64,000 bases of DNA from Lacicoccus alkaliphilus DSM 16010 (GTDB lineage Bacteria; Bacillota; Bacilli; Staphylococcales; Salinicoccaceae): the NCBI RefSeq assembly GCF_900142805.1, contig NZ_FRCF01000002.1:248001-312000 (forward strand), written 5' to 3'. Below are positions 54,578 through 64,000 of the stretch, in pieces. Position numbers and translations under genes: made by a program. How positions within the stretch are numbered: the first letter of the stretch is position 1; each line of letters begins with the position of its first letter. A model generated the notes under the pieces. The model was not told the origin of the DNA. It saw nothing but the letters and a program-made list of their open reading frames with translations, and did not search any database.

Positions 54578-56329
54578 TCAATTAATAAGATGCAGGAGGA
54601 TCTTTCTCAGTACTCCTGCCACAGCTTGAGGAATTTCATAAGCATGTGACACCATTATGGTATTATCACCGTAAATATTTTTTATGGATTCTATGGTCTG
54701 CTCATCATTGTCCTCACTTATCAACACATTGATGACATTAATATTTTCCCGCCTAGCGATGTTGACCGCCTCGTGGGTATCGACGATCCCGCTTTGATTA
54801 TAGTCTTCTGCACTTGGCAGACCGTCGGAAAACATGATGACGAACTTATCTGCTTCACTTCGTGTTTTCAACATGGAAATTTCATGCTTCAATATGAAGC
54901 CATCCCTGTTGTCTCCCGAAGCTTCGATATCCAGTATTGAAACGGGGTGATAATATATGGATTTATCAAAGCTCATATGCTCATATATCCTGTTTGGAAA
55001 ATTGTTCGGACTGACTTCAAAGGTATCCTCGTGATGTGATATTATCCTGTGTCTGACATTCAAAGATTTCAATATATGGTTGAAGACGATGACGCCTCCA
55101 ATCGTATTTTCCATGTGAGGTTCCATTGAAAAAGACTGGTCGATGATGAGGGTGAAAACGGCATCAATCTCCTTCGACTCCGAATGATTTTTGACGAATA
55201 CTTTATGGCTGCCCTCAATCATAGGCATTACAGGGTTCTTCATCAATCTGCCGCTCGATTGGTTCATACGCATCTCATTCTGTTTATGATTCAAAAGCTG
55301 CTGAATATCCCCCACCGCCTGCTTGGTCACCATTGTATATTGATTGTAAAGTGTCCTGTACTGTTGGTATTTATTCAGATTGATTTTGGGTTTGCCTGTT
55401 TCCAGAAAGGCATGACGGTTGGTGGAAGACCGGTCCCTGAATGTATTATCACCGCGGTTTTTTCCGAAACCTTCATTATATTCCTCAATTTCATCATCAT
55501 ACATGTTCACCTGTCTGCTTTCGGTTTTTTGGTTATTGAGTGCTTCTCCGACTTCACCAAGAACAGTCGCATCCTTAGCTGCCCCACTCGTCTTCGTATC
55601 GACCAAACCTTTATCCGTCTCATCAATGTCATCCTCATCAGAAGACAGATGCCTGGAATCCTTCCTCTGTTCATTGGCCTTATTGTGGGCATCAATATCA
55701 CTGAACGTGATATCATGTATAGGTGAAAATGTGAAGTTATTGATAACGGAATTTTCAGTTAATTTATTGTAAAATGAAATCGCTGTCGCTATACTCTCCC
55801 CGGTGGATACAGCTTCCATATCAAAATGAAGGCCTTCATATTCAAATTCATCTTCATATTCCAGAATTTTCAAATTCATAAACTGCAAAAAATCATCTGC
55901 GCGATTAGTTGTCTTTATAAGATATCGGTTCTTAAGCACTGCATCGCCTTTTTGAAGAAGTTTTTCAATGACGGGCCTTTTTTTCACTGAATTTTTTCTG
56001 AGCCTCGAATACTCTATGGATAAAAAAATCTGGCGTAAGTATTCATCGTGCTTCTTCATCTCAGGATACTTGGGATAATCCAATGTTTCAACTGCAGTGA
56101 AATGCGTGAAGATGTCATGCTTGAAACCATCAAGTTCTGTGATGTCATTTCTGTGCTTCCAAAACATGCTGAAATTCAATACATTTTTATATGGATTGAA
56201 GTAAGAATACTTTTGAACGTTCACAGTCAAATCCGGGTCTTTGAAAAGGAGGCGAGCGAGATCGGTCAGCTCCATCATATTTCTTGAATCGACCAGTTCA
56301 TCATTAAATTTGATAAATGAATATGTCAT
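54578..56329 (-). CDS. VWA-domain protein (CobT/NorD-like) paired with a MoxR ATPase
   Basis: 583 aa. The N-terminal 210 residues are helical; about 210-300 is a very acidic, low-complexity region (DEDDIDETDK, DDEIEEYNEG); the C-terminal von Willebrand A domain starts near 390 with the MIDAS motif DQSFS (D397, S399, S401) and has FSDGLPSAEDY later. It follows the MoxR-type ATPase by 10 nt on the same strand. Such pairs act as metal-chelatase-like or protein-remodelling machines. No cobalt or NO-reductase genes are nearby, so the client is unknown. Confidence 0.85.
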   Translation of the reverse strand: MTYSFIKFNDELVDSRNMMELTDLARLLFKDPDLTVNVQKYSYFNPYKNVLNFSMFWKHRNDITELDGFKHDIFTHFTAVETLDYPKYPEMKKHDEYLRQIFLSIEYSRLRKNSVKKRPVIEKLLQKGDAVLKNRYLIKTTNRADDFLQFMNLKILEYEDEFEYEGLHFDMEAVSTGESIATAISFYNKLTENSVINNFTFSPIHDITFSDIDAHNKANEQRKDSRHLSSDEDDIDETDKGLVDTKTSGAAKDATVLGEVGEALNNQKTESRQVNMYDDEIEEYNEGFGKNRGDNTFRDRSSTNRHAFLETGKPKINLNKYQQYRTLYNQYTMVTKQAVGDIQQLLNHKQNEMRMNQSSGRLMKNPVMPMIEGSHKVFVKNHSESKEIDAVFTLIIDQSFSMEPHMENTIGGVIVFNHILKSLNVRHRIISHHEDTFEVSPNNFPNRIYEHMSFDKSIYYHPVSILDIEASGDNRDGFILKHEISMLKTRSEADKFVIMFSDGLPSAEDYNQSGIVDTHEAVNIARRENINVINVLISEDNDEQTIESIKNIYGDNTIMVSHAYEIPQAVAGVLRKILLHLIN

Positions 56330-56339
56330 ATTTTAATCA

Positions 56340-57131
56340 CTACTCAAAATGTAATTTGAACGCATTATATATTGCTGTTTTTTCCTGCTCATTGTCCAGT
56401 TTATCAATGACTGCCCTCTTTAATGCCCTCTCAGTGGGGATCATGGTGCTGAGGTCGGAAAGATCCAGTAAACTTCTCACGCTGGATGATTCCTTGGATA
56501 TCTGCCCCTGCCTTGCCATTGTGACGAGGTCCTTATGAAAGTCAGTCAGCTGTTTTAAAACAGCCTTGTCATCCTGAAGGCTTTGATTTTGTAAAATCTC
56601 CAAAAGGGCTTCATCGGCGACATAATCGATTTCGACGATATTGAACCGGTTCAGCAATGCTTCATTCATTGGCATGGTGCCGGCATAGCCGATATTGACG
56701 GCTGCAATGACAAGAAAGTCGCCATCTGCTGTAATCTCTTCACCGGTCAGGGGGTTGGTCAGTGTTCTGCGGTAGTCCAGGGCTGCATTCAGTATGGGAA
56801 GGACTTCTGGCTTGGCCATATTGATTTCATCAATGTAGAGTATACAACCGTTTTTCATCGCCCGCACCACCGGACCGTCCACAAAAAGGATTTCCTGTTT
56901 TCCCTCTTTGTATTCAATCGTCTTGAATCCAAGCAGAGCCTCCATATCGGTGTCCACGGAACAGTTGATGCTCACCATGTCCTGTCCGAGATTTGCCGCA
57001 AGATCATCTGCGAGCCTGGTTTTACCTGCTCCTGTAGGTCCTTTCAGAAGCAGGTTCTTCCCCAGTTTCAATATGTCCAGTGAATCGCTGCGTATCGACT
57101 CATCTTCATGTTTGAACTTGAATTCCGGCAT
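56340..57131 (-). CDS. MoxR-type AAA+ ATPase
   Basis: About 263 aa from the ATG at 57131, next to the stop of the upstream small gene; ATGs at 57140 and 57146 inside that gene are alternatives since no start has a strong ribosome-binding site. Walker A is GPTGAGKT (31-38), Walker B ILYIDEIN, and sensor 1 is the VIAAVNIGYAGTMPMNEALLNRF segment. MoxR ATPases work with VWA-domain partners, here the next gene. Confidence 0.9.
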   Translation of the reverse strand: MPEFKFKHEDESIRSDSLDILKLGKNLLLKGPTGAGKTRLADDLAANLGQDMVSINCSVDTDMEALLGFKTIEYKEGKQEILFVDGPVVRAMKNGCILYIDEINMAKPEVLPILNAALDYRRTLTNPLTGEEITADGDFLVIAAVNIGYAGTMPMNEALLNRFNIVEIDYVADEALLEILQNQSLQDDKAVLKQLTDFHKDLVTMARQGQISKESSSVRSLLDLSDLSTMIPTERALKRAVIDKLDNEQEKTAIYNAFKLHFE

Positions 57132-57132
57132 T

Positions 57133-57339
57133 TTATTCATCTGCATCTTCAAAGTATGTTTTGTAGAAACCGCCGACTTTTCCTGAATCATCTTTAACAA
57201 ATATATATTCTTCAGTTTCATTGACTACGGTATAAGTTTTGCCTGCCGTCAGCATTGAGTCCACTTTGTACTTTTTTGCATCGGTATGGCTGACTTTCAC
57301 TGTCTTTAAATTATTATTCTGCCATGTTTCGTGTAGCAT
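57133..57339 (-). CDS. DUF6501-family small protein
   Basis: 68 aa beginning MLHETWQNNNLKTVKV; the second of two adjacent ATGs (57339) is 8 nt from GGAG and matches homologues. The chain is a small beta-rich protein with HTDAKKYKVDSMLTAGKTYTVVNETEEYIFV and GGFYKTYFE. Function unknown. It ends 1 nt before the MoxR-type ATPase start, so the three genes form one operon. Confidence 0.8.
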   Translation of the reverse strand: MLHETWQNNNLKTVKVSHTDAKKYKVDSMLTAGKTYTVVNETEEYIFVKDDSGKVGGFYKTYFEDADE

Positions 57340-57386
57340 CATTCATTCTCCATTCTTTTATTGAGTGTCTATATTTTAACATAATA

Positions 57387-57418
57387 AAAACAAGATACTG
57401 AACAGTATCTTGTTTTTA
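57387..57418. terminator. odhAB operon terminator
   Basis: AAAAACAAGATACT, GAAC loop, AGTATCTTGTTTTT. It lies just after odhB on the minus strand. Confidence 0.92.
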
Positions 57419-57426
57419 TATATATT

Positions 57427-58728
57427 TTAACCTTCGAGCAACAAGTCTTCAGGATTTTCAATCAGTTCTTTGATGGTCTTGAGGAAGTTCACTGATTCCT
57501 TGCCGTCGATCACCCTGTGGTCGTAACTCAATGCAATGTACATCATAGGACGGACTTCAATGGAACCGTCCGGCATTGCGACAGGTCTTTTCTGGATGGT
57601 GTGCATGCCGAGGATGCCCGGCTGGGTACCGTTCATGATCGGTGTGGACAACAGTGAACCGAACACACCGCCGTTGGTGATGGTGAAGGAGCCGCCTGTC
57701 ATCTCCTCCAGAGATAATTTCTTATCGATGGCCTTGGATGCAAGACCGGCAATGTCAGCTTCAATTTCTGCAAATGTCTTCCTGTCACAATTCCTTACCA
57801 CCGGGACGACCAGTCCTTCTTCTGTTGAAACCGCGACGCCAATGTCGTAGAACTGTTTATAAATCATTTCGTCACCATCAATTTCCGCGTTCACTGCAGG
57901 GAATTGCCTCAGGGCAGCTACTGAAGCTTTTGTGAAGAATGACATGAAGCCGAGCCTTGTGCCGTCATGCTTTTCCTGGAAACTTTCTTTCTTCCGCTTT
58001 CTGAGCTCCATGACATTCGTCATGTCGACTTCATTGAAAGTCGTGAGCATTGCAGTGTTCTGCTGAACTTCGTGCAGACGTTTTGCAATCGTCTGGCGGC
58101 GTCTTGACATCTTCTCCCTGATGACCGGCTTTTCGGGCTGGGCATTGGATTGTTTTTTCTCAGGCTTGCTTTCAGGCTTTTTATCAGCGGTTTCCTGATT
58201 TTCTTTGGAAGCCTCATGATTTTCAACATCCTGGGAACGGATATGGCCTCTCGGATCGCCTGCATTGATCTCCTTCAGAGAAAGCCCTTTTTCGCGCGCG
58301 AGCTTCCTTGCAGCAGGTGAAGCGATGATACGGTCCGAACCTTCATCTGAAGATTCATCCTCTTTGCTGTCCTCTTTGGATTCATCTTGTTCTTTTTCAT
58401 CTTTTCCATCGTCTTTTGAAGATGCATCCTGCTCTGCTTCTTTGGATTCAGATGGCTTGTCTTCCTTCTTATCTTCTGAAGATGAGGCTTCTCCGCTTTC
58501 ATCAACGACTGCGACAACCTGCCCCACTTCCACAGTGTCCCCTTCTTCTGCCTTGAGTTCTGTAATCACACCCGACTCTTCACTGATCACTTCGACGTTG
58601 ACCTTGTCAGTTTCAAGCTCAAGGATGTTTTCACCTTTCTCTACAGGATCACCTACACCTTTTAACCAGGACGCAATCGTCCCTTCTGAAATCGATTCAG
58701 CCAGTTCTGGAATTTTAACTTCTGCCAT
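57427..58728 (-). CDS. odhB: 2-oxoglutarate dehydrogenase E2 (dihydrolipoyl succinyltransferase)
   Basis: 433 aa. The lipoyl domain has K42 ([12 protein letters not shown]). A long Ser/Glu/Asp/Lys linker (about 85-135) precedes the E3-binding domain ([21 protein letters not shown]). The catalytic domain has H404 and D408 ([10 protein letters not shown]). The acidic linker is longer and more charged than usual. Its ATG shares a base with the odhA stop, so translation is coupled. Confidence 0.96.
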   Translation of the reverse strand: MAEVKIPELAESISEGTIASWLKGVGDPVEKGENILELETDKVNVEVISEESGVITELKAEEGDTVEVGQVVAVVDESGEASSSEDKKEDKPSESKEAEQDASSKDDGKDEKEQDESKEDSKEDESSDEGSDRIIASPAARKLAREKGLSLKEINAGDPRGHIRSQDVENHEASKENQETADKKPESKPEKKQSNAQPEKPVIREKMSRRRQTIAKRLHEVQQNTAMLTTFNEVDMTNVMELRKRKKESFQEKHDGTRLGFMSFFTKASVAALRQFPAVNAEIDGDEMIYKQFYDIGVAVSTEEGLVVPVVRNCDRKTFAEIEADIAGLASKAIDKKLSLEEMTGGSFTITNGGVFGSLLSTPIMNGTQPGILGMHTIQKRPVAMPDGSIEVRPMMYIALSYDHRVIDGKESVNFLKTIKELIENPEDLLLEG

Positions 58729-61514
58729 TATTCATCCTCCTGCACTTTCATAGCATTTTCTATAATATTTTGCTGTATTCTCTTATAAGTTTCAGCATCA
58801 CCTTCAGCCGGGGAAGATGATACAGGGCGGCCGACATAGGAACGTTTGACATTCGCCGGTAGAATATCGAGTATTTTCGGTAAAACGGAACTGTAAGCAC
58901 CCATGTTTTTGGGTTCTTCCTGTACAAAGCGTACTTCATCAAGGTTTTCAATGCCTTCAAGGATTTCCTTAATTGCATCACCCGGGAAAGGGTAAAGCTG
59001 TTCGACCCTGATGAGCAGCACTGCATCAGAAGGATTTTCATCCTGGTGGGACATCAGGTCCACTGCCATCTTACCGTGGGCGAGGACGACTTTTTTAACC
59101 TTGGATTTATCATAATCTTCGACGATGATCTCCCTGAAACGGTTGCCGATGAAGTTTTCAATAGGGTCACTCACCAGTTGATTCCTCAACAGGCTTTTAG
59201 GGGACATGATCACAAGCGGACGCATTTTATCTGTATTCAGATATTTTGCCTGCCTCCTCAGCAGGTGGAAATAGTTTGAAGTGCTCGTCATATTGGCGAC
59301 GGTCATATTATTGGTCGCACATAAATGCAGGAACCTTTCCAGTCTGGCACTCGAGTGTTCCGAGCCCTGCCCTTCCTGGCCGTGGGGGAGGAATAAAGTA
59401 AAACCGCTTGTTTCACCCCATTTTGCATTCCCGGATGACATGAAGTTATCAAAATAAACCTGCGCCATATTGGCAAAGTCTCCGTACTGGGCTTCCCAGA
59501 TGACCATCGCTTCCTTGTTCTCCACGTTGTATCCATAATCAAAACCGACGACCGCTGCTTCCGACAATGGTGAGTTATAAATGTCGAACGTCGCTTTGGC
59601 ATCAGGGACATGATGCAGGGGAATGTATTCCTCCCCGGTCTCCGAGTCATGGAGGACCGCATGTCTGTGTGCAAATGTACCTCTTTGCGAATCCTGTCCG
59701 GTCAGTCTGATCGGTGTGCCGTCCTGATTGATCGTTGCAAATGCCAGCGCTTCGGCATGTGCCCAATCCACCAGTGCAGAGTCATCCTCAAAAGGCAGTT
59801 TACGGCGGTCCAGCACCTGCTTCAACTTCTTGAAAACAGTGAAATCTTCAGGATAATTGAATAATGAGTCATTGATGTCCTTCAATCTTTCATGGGTGAT
59901 TTCAGGATCTTCATCATTCGGTAAACCTTCCTTCATCGTTTCAGGCACTTCAATCGACGATTTGATAACGGTATCATTTTTATCGATTTTATCATGCGCT
60001 TTCCGCATTGCTTTGAAAGCTTCGTCGATGATATCTTCTTTTTCCTCTTTGGAAATGATGTTTTCTTCCACAAGCTGATTGCCGTAGGCATGTTCAATCG
60101 TATCATGGGATTTAACTTCTTTATAAAGCATAGGGTTGGTCGTGCTCGGTTCATCCATCTCGTTGTGTCCGTATCGGCGGTAGCCGACCAGATTGATGAC
60201 TGCATCCTTATTGAACTTCTGGCGGTATTTCAAGGCAAGCTCAATTGTTCTCAGGACGTGTTCAGGCTTGTCTGCATTGACATGGAATACAGGCAGGTTG
60301 AAACTCAGTGCAGCTCCGGATGCATGGACCATCGAACGTGCGTCGGACTCCTCGGTGGTGAAGCCGATGCGGTTATTGGCGATGACATGGATGGAGCCGC
60401 CTGTCGTGTATCCTTTCAGGTTGCCGAGGTTCAAAGCTTCAAACACGACGCCCTGCGCTGCAAAAGCGGCGTCCCCGTGGACCATGACTGCAAGTGAACG
60501 GTTGAAATCCAGCTCAGGCAGACCGTTGTGGTCGGTGGTTTCCTGAACAGCCCTCGTTTTGCCCTGCACGACAGGACTGACGACTTCAAGGTGGCTCGGG
60601 TTGTTTGCGAGTGTGATATGCTGCTCTATTCCTTTATCCGTCCTCACTTTCGAACCACCCAGGTGATATTTGACGTCCCCGACCCAGCCGGATGTCAATG
60701 TCAACGAACCGTCTTCAGGAAGAAATTTCATGGGATCGGTGTGCATGAATTCGCTGAGCATCATCTCGTAAGGTTTCTGGAGGACATGCGTCAGAACGTT
60801 CAGACGCCCCCGGTGAGCCATGCCGATTTGAAGGTTGGGAATATTTTCGTCCGCCATCATCTTCAGTAAATGATCGAACATCGGCACTAAAGTGTCCAGG
60901 CCCTCGATGGAGAATCTTTTGGCACCCACAAAGTTTTTGTGCAGATATTTCTCGAACCCTTCGACTTTAGCCAGAAGCTTAAAGAGTTCAATCTTATCTT
61001 CCGCATCAAAATTGACCTCTCCCTGATTTTCAATCGTTTCTTTCAGCCAGATTCTTTCTTTTGAATCGTTGATATGCATGAATTCATAAGCAATCGGTCC
61101 TGTATAGACCTCATACAGATGATTGAAGGCCTCGCTCGCATTCTCATAGAGTGATCCTAAATGCGGACTCACAAGAGATGCGGGGACGTTCTTTAAAAGT
61201 TCATCTGAAATACCGTGTGATTCAAAATCAAGAGCAGGTTTATTTTTTATATCCGGCTTATAGACAGGATAAATGTCAGACTTCAAATGACCATACAACC
61301 TGATTTCGTCAAGCAGGCGAAGCATCCCCTTAACATTCTGCTTGGCATCATTGCTCAGTCCCCCATCTTCTGATGTTCCGAGACTTTCAAACAGTGTGCG
61401 CATTTCCTCGCTGACACTGTCGGGATCTTCCAAGTAAGAATCGTGAATATCAAGAATCAATCCCAGATTCATCCCGAATCTGAGTGGAGCCTCCTCATAG
61501 GCTTTCCCTTCCAT
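58728..61514 (-). CDS. odhA: 2-oxoglutarate dehydrogenase E1
   Basis: 928 aa thiamine-diphosphate enzyme that decarboxylates 2-oxoglutarate in the TCA cycle. The ATG at 61514 has AGAGGTG upstream. Segments [50 protein letters not shown] and [13 protein letters not shown] are typical. No E3 gene is here; it is shared with other complexes. Confidence 0.97.
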   Translation of the reverse strand: MEGKAYEEAPLRFGMNLGLILDIHDSYLEDPDSVSEEMRTLFESLGTSEDGGLSNDAKQNVKGMLRLLDEIRLYGHLKSDIYPVYKPDIKNKPALDFESHGISDELLKNVPASLVSPHLGSLYENASEAFNHLYEVYTGPIAYEFMHINDSKERIWLKETIENQGEVNFDAEDKIELFKLLAKVEGFEKYLHKNFVGAKRFSIEGLDTLVPMFDHLLKMMADENIPNLQIGMAHRGRLNVLTHVLQKPYEMMLSEFMHTDPMKFLPEDGSLTLTSGWVGDVKYHLGGSKVRTDKGIEQHITLANNPSHLEVVSPVVQGKTRAVQETTDHNGLPELDFNRSLAVMVHGDAAFAAQGVVFEALNLGNLKGYTTGGSIHVIANNRIGFTTEESDARSMVHASGAALSFNLPVFHVNADKPEHVLRTIELALKYRQKFNKDAVINLVGYRRYGHNEMDEPSTTNPMLYKEVKSHDTIEHAYGNQLVEENIISKEEKEDIIDEAFKAMRKAHDKIDKNDTVIKSSIEVPETMKEGLPNDEDPEITHERLKDINDSLFNYPEDFTVFKKLKQVLDRRKLPFEDDSALVDWAHAEALAFATINQDGTPIRLTGQDSQRGTFAHRHAVLHDSETGEEYIPLHHVPDAKATFDIYNSPLSEAAVVGFDYGYNVENKEAMVIWEAQYGDFANMAQVYFDNFMSSGNAKWGETSGFTLFLPHGQEGQGSEHSSARLERFLHLCATNNMTVANMTSTSNYFHLLRRQAKYLNTDKMRPLVIMSPKSLLRNQLVSDPIENFIGNRFREIIVEDYDKSKVKKVVLAHGKMAVDLMSHQDENPSDAVLLIRVEQLYPFPGDAIKEILEGIENLDEVRFVQEEPKNMGAYSSVLPKILDILPANVKRSYVGRPVSSSPAEGDAETYKRIQQNIIENAMKVQEDE

Positions 61515-61606
61515 CTTTGCAGCACCTCTTTAGTATTATGTGTTTAATTTATTATACATTTACCATTTTAGCACTATACTTTAGTATTTTAAAGAGACTG
61601 AATTTA

Positions 61607-62977
61607 TCATTTGTCTTTATTTGATGGGAATCTGATAATAACTTTTGTAAAATTACCTTCTTCACTTTCAACCCATACGCGGCCTTTATAGTTTTCAATC
61701 AGCTTCTTCGCGATGGACAGGCCCAGGCCGTTTCCGCCCTGTTGTCTGCTCCTCGACTTGTCGACCCTGTAAAATCTGTTGAAAACATTTTCAAGATCTT
61801 CCTCGGGTATGCCTATCCCGTGGTCCATGATGATTATATCAAAGTGATCATCGTGTTTTTCCGTGCTGGTGATGATATATTTGTTTTCCGTATCATACTT
61901 GACGGCGTTGTCCAAAAATATCAGTAGCAATTGCTCAAAGTGGTGATTGTTTATTTTAAATTGAATGTCATCATGAGAGTGCTCGACGGCAAAATGGTAA
62001 TCCGGATGGACTTTCATCATGGTGCTGACTCGGGAATTGATTTCTTCCACAATATTGATCGATTCAATCTCTTCGAGCTGCCTCGGATTATTTTTGGTGA
62101 GCAACAGTAATTCCTCTACAAGTTTATTGATGCGATGAAGTTCATCTATCGAAATCTGCAGAGATTCATTGAGCACCTGCGGGTCATCCTTGCCCCATCT
62201 GTTAATTAACTTCAAATGTCCCTGTACGATCTGGAGCGGTGTCCTCAGTTCATGTGAGGCATCTTCCACGAATTGCTTCTGCTGGTTGAACGATTCCTCC
62301 AGTGAATCCATCATATTATTGAAGGAAGTCACCATGTAATCCGTCTCTTCGGTATCTGTCTTCAATGACAGACGTTCCGATACGCCTTCTCCCTCAATCC
62401 TTTTCAACTGGTTGGCAATGCTTCGGATCGGCTTGACCATCTGTGTTGAGAAAAAATAGCTGACGATGGACGTGAATAATATCGACAGGAAGCCTATCAA
62501 TAAAGCGATCATCACCATTGTCCGGATGATCAGATAGTAGTTGTCCAGCGGGTGGATCACCGTCAGGAAGCCACTCCAGTACATCGAGTCGATATTTGAA
62601 CGGCCGACGAGAAAGTTGCCGTCCTCCGTCTCGAGCGTTGTGATGACATCATCACTCACCGGGACGAAGTCGACAGCGAAATCGGTGACGTCTCCTGCTG
62701 GTTCGGTACTGACGATATTACCGCTCCGTGTGTAGAGGATCATGGTCTGTTCATCATAAAGACTCGTGAGGATATCATTCCTTGAAATCGTGTTGATTGG
62801 CTGGGATTCATATATATGCTGCAGTTCATCCAGACTCCGGTCAAGTGCCCTTTCCTCCAGGTCCCTCAAATACAGGCTGGTGAAATAAATCAGGAGTGTA
62901 CTGAAAATCAGATAAGTGAAAGAGATGATGAGGGTGGAGAGTCTCAACCATTTATATTTCAATGAGTTCCTGTTCAT
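61607..62977 (-). CDS. arlS: Sensor histidine kinase ArlS
   Basis: 456 aa. Two membrane helices (about 12-34 and 150-176) flank an extracellular sensor region; a HAMP domain follows (181-232). The phosphorylated histidine is H242 ([14 protein letters not shown]). N and G boxes ([36 protein letters not shown]) make up the ATPase domain. It overlaps arlR by 4 nt. In Staphylococcus aureus ArlRS controls adhesion, agglutination and autolysis. Confidence 0.95.
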   Translation of the reverse strand: MNRNSLKYKWLRLSTLIISFTYLIFSTLLIYFTSLYLRDLEERALDRSLDELQHIYESQPINTISRNDILTSLYDEQTMILYTRSGNIVSTEPAGDVTDFAVDFVPVSDDVITTLETEDGNFLVGRSNIDSMYWSGFLTVIHPLDNYYLIIRTMVMIALLIGFLSILFTSIVSYFFSTQMVKPIRSIANQLKRIEGEGVSERLSLKTDTEETDYMVTSFNNMMDSLEESFNQQKQFVEDASHELRTPLQIVQGHLKLINRWGKDDPQVLNESLQISIDELHRINKLVEELLLLTKNNPRQLEEIESINIVEEINSRVSTMMKVHPDYHFAVEHSHDDIQFKINNHHFEQLLLIFLDNAVKYDTENKYIITSTEKHDDHFDIIIMDHGIGIPEEDLENVFNRFYRVDKSRSRQQGGNGLGLSIAKKLIENYKGRVWVESEEGNFTKVIIRFPSNKDK

Positions 62978-63648
62978 GCTCTTACCACATAGCCGACCCC
63001 GCGCACAGTTTCGATGATTTTATGTTTATCGAAGGGTTTGAGTTTATTGCGCAGGTACCGTATATAGACATCGACGACATTAGTTTCCACTTCGCTGTCA
63101 TAACCCCATACATCTTCAAGTATCTGCTCCCGTTTTAAGACGATCCCCACATTTTTGAATAATAGATGCAGAAGCTCGTATTCGGTTTTGGTGAGTTCCA
63201 GTTCCAGTTCATCTATGGTGACCCTGTAGGCTGACGTGTCGATTGAAACGCCATGGAGGGAGAGTACCCTGTTATGACTTTCAGATTCGCTGTTCCGCCT
63301 CAGCATGACCCTTATCCTTGCGAGCAGCTCTTCTATTTCAAATGGTTTCACTATGTAGTCATCCGCACCGTAATCGAGACCGACGACCTTGTCGTAGGTC
63401 TCCCCTTTTGCCGTGATCATGATGATCGGTGTGTTCTTGGCCTTCCTTATTCTCCTGCATACTTCGAGGCCGTTGAGTGCAGGCAGCATAAGATCGAGCA
63501 GTATACAGTCATAATCCTGTTTCAACGCTTTCTCCAGGCCATCTTCGCCGTCTGCGCTGAGCGTCACGGCATAACCCTCATGTTTCAGCTCAAGTTCTAT
63601 GAAACGTGCCAGGTTGAGTTCATCTTCTATGACAAGCACATGCTTCAA
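62974..63648 (-). CDS. arlR: Response regulator ArlR
   Basis: OmpR-type regulator. A TTG start at 63648 gives 224 aa beginning [10 protein letters not shown] and puts the phosphorylation site at D52, the same number as in Staphylococcus aureus ArlR; a GTG at 63657 is also in frame but abuts AAGGAA. The receiver domain (1-117) has D9 and D52, T/S and K switches ([18 protein letters not shown]), and the winged helix (128-224) has the [12 protein letters not shown] and [14 protein letters not shown] segments. Confidence 0.95.
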   Translation of the reverse strand: MKHVLVIEDELNLARFIELELKHEGYAVTLSADGEDGLEKALKQDYDCILLDLMLPALNGLEVCRRIRKAKNTPIIMITAKGETYDKVVGLDYGADDYIVKPFEIEELLARIRVMLRRNSESESHNRVLSLHGVSIDTSAYRVTIDELELELTKTEYELLHLLFKNVGIVLKREQILEDVWGYDSEVETNVVDVYIRYLRNKLKPFDKHKIIETVRGVGYVVRA

Positions 63649-63669
63649 TTCAATCACTTCCTTTTTTTC

Positions 63670-63699
63670 ATCATACCATTATCATATATATGAAAACAA
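63670..63699 (-). promoter_or_regulatory. Promoter candidate for arlRS
   Basis: On the minus strand TTGTTT (63694-63699) and TATGAT (63670-63675) are separated by 18 nt. Confidence 0.45.
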
Positions 63700-63725
63700 A
63701 AAAACACATAATATGAATTATGTGT
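63696..63725 (-). terminator. Terminator of the GNAT gene
   Basis: On the minus strand ACACATAAT, TCAT loop, ATTATGTGT and TTTTTTT. It begins inside the stop codon of the GNAT gene and precedes the arlRS promoter. Confidence 0.8.
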
Positions 63726-64000
63726 CAGCTTGCTGATATATCCGGGGTTTCCATCATATAACTCTGGTGTTTAATCAGCAGATTCCGTTTGACCTCCGGC
63801 CACTCATCATCGATGATTGAAAATATGATCAGGTTTCTTGGGATGCCGTGGAGTGCCCTTTCTTTTCTGAGTATGCCTTCCTTGGTGAAGCCGAGACGCT
63901 CGACTGCTCTTGAGCTCCTTTCATTCCTCTCATCCACCCTGACCTGGACACGCATCATGTTCAGTGTTTCGAAGCAGAATTCCAGTAACAGGTATTTACT
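63725..64000 (-). CDS. GNAT-family N-acetyltransferase (RimJ/RimL-like), partial
   Basis: The frame is open to the window edge, so the start is outside. The visible C-terminal part, about 91 aa, shows FCFETLNMMRVQVRVDERNERSSR then AVERLGFTKEGILRKE, the C-terminal acetyl-CoA-binding and beta-bulge pattern of RimJ/RimL-type acetyltransferases. Substrate unknown. The in-frame ATG at 63958 is internal. Confidence 0.85.
   Translation of the reverse strand, partial: SKYLLLEFCFETLNMMRVQVRVDERNERSSRAVERLGFTKEGILRKERALHGIPRNLIIFSIIDDEWPEVKRNLLIKHQSYMMETPDISAS

Overview
The window is one end-to-end chromosomal segment of a low-GC Gram-positive coccus in the family Staphylococcaceae. The gene content and order closely follow the Staphylococcus core genome: hemD-hemB-hemL / valS-folC, acnA, plsY / parE-parC-alsT, an LCP protein, a UvrX-type polymerase, femA-femB, pepF, cvfB, the asd-dapA-dapB-dapD-dapL-alr2-lysA operon, cspA, acyP, xpaC-telA, brnQ, odhA-odhB and arlR-arlS. 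Base composition is clearly less AT-rich than Staphylococcus itself, several proteins carry very acidic linkers, and the Fem cluster is of staphylococcal type. This points to a moderately halophilic relative such as Salinicoccus or Jeotgalicoccus; the genus is an inference from composition and synteny only.

Layout. 1-8.7 kb: end of the heme operon, an acidic membrane-anchored protein with a 27-bp tandem repeat and a possible decayed LysM tail, an AbrB-family membrane protein, then valS behind a T-box leader, and folC. 8.7-15.7 kb: two divergent YfcC-family carriers, mscL, acnA and plsY. 15.7-21.8 kb: parE-parC (topoisomerase IV) behind a perfect LexA box, then the AlsT amino-acid:Na+ symporter. 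21.85-23.68 kb: a complete IS1182-family element with 17-bp terminal inverted repeats. 23.7-31.2 kb: a DUF1002 secreted protein, an LCP wall-teichoic-acid ligase, a second LexA-box gene (UvrX polymerase), and three tandem FemABX genes for the peptidoglycan interpeptide bridge. 31.2-32.4 kb: the largest gene-poor stretch, with a small membrane protein, an unexplained GC-rich hairpin-rich block, and tRNA-Val(GAC). 32.4-41.7 kb: cdd, a sodium:solute symporter, a threonine-aldolase-like enzyme, pepF, cvfB, a sirtuin and an ABC-F ATPase. 41.7-48.8 kb: a seven-gene lysine/DAP operon under a lysine riboswitch. 48.8-57.4 kb: cspA, DUF1033, acyP, xpaC-telA, an AEC permease, brnQ and a MoxR/VWA pair. 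57.4-64 kb: odhAB, arlRS and a partial GNAT gene.

How the genes work together. Much of the window serves cell-wall synthesis and its precursors: the lys/dap operon supplies DAP and lysine, alr2 is an alanine-racemase-family enzyme, the Fem enzymes build the interpeptide bridge, and the LCP enzyme ligates wall polymers. A second theme is DNA topology and the SOS response: parEC and uvrX both carry consensus LexA boxes. A third is central metabolism: acnA, odhAB and heme synthesis.

I see no CRISPR array, prophage, toxin-antitoxin pair or recognised defence island. The most unexplained items are the hairpin-rich block near 32.0-32.2 kb, the palindrome between plsY and parE, the terminator/promoter/SD overlap before alsT, and the decayed LysM-like tail after the acidic repeat protein.
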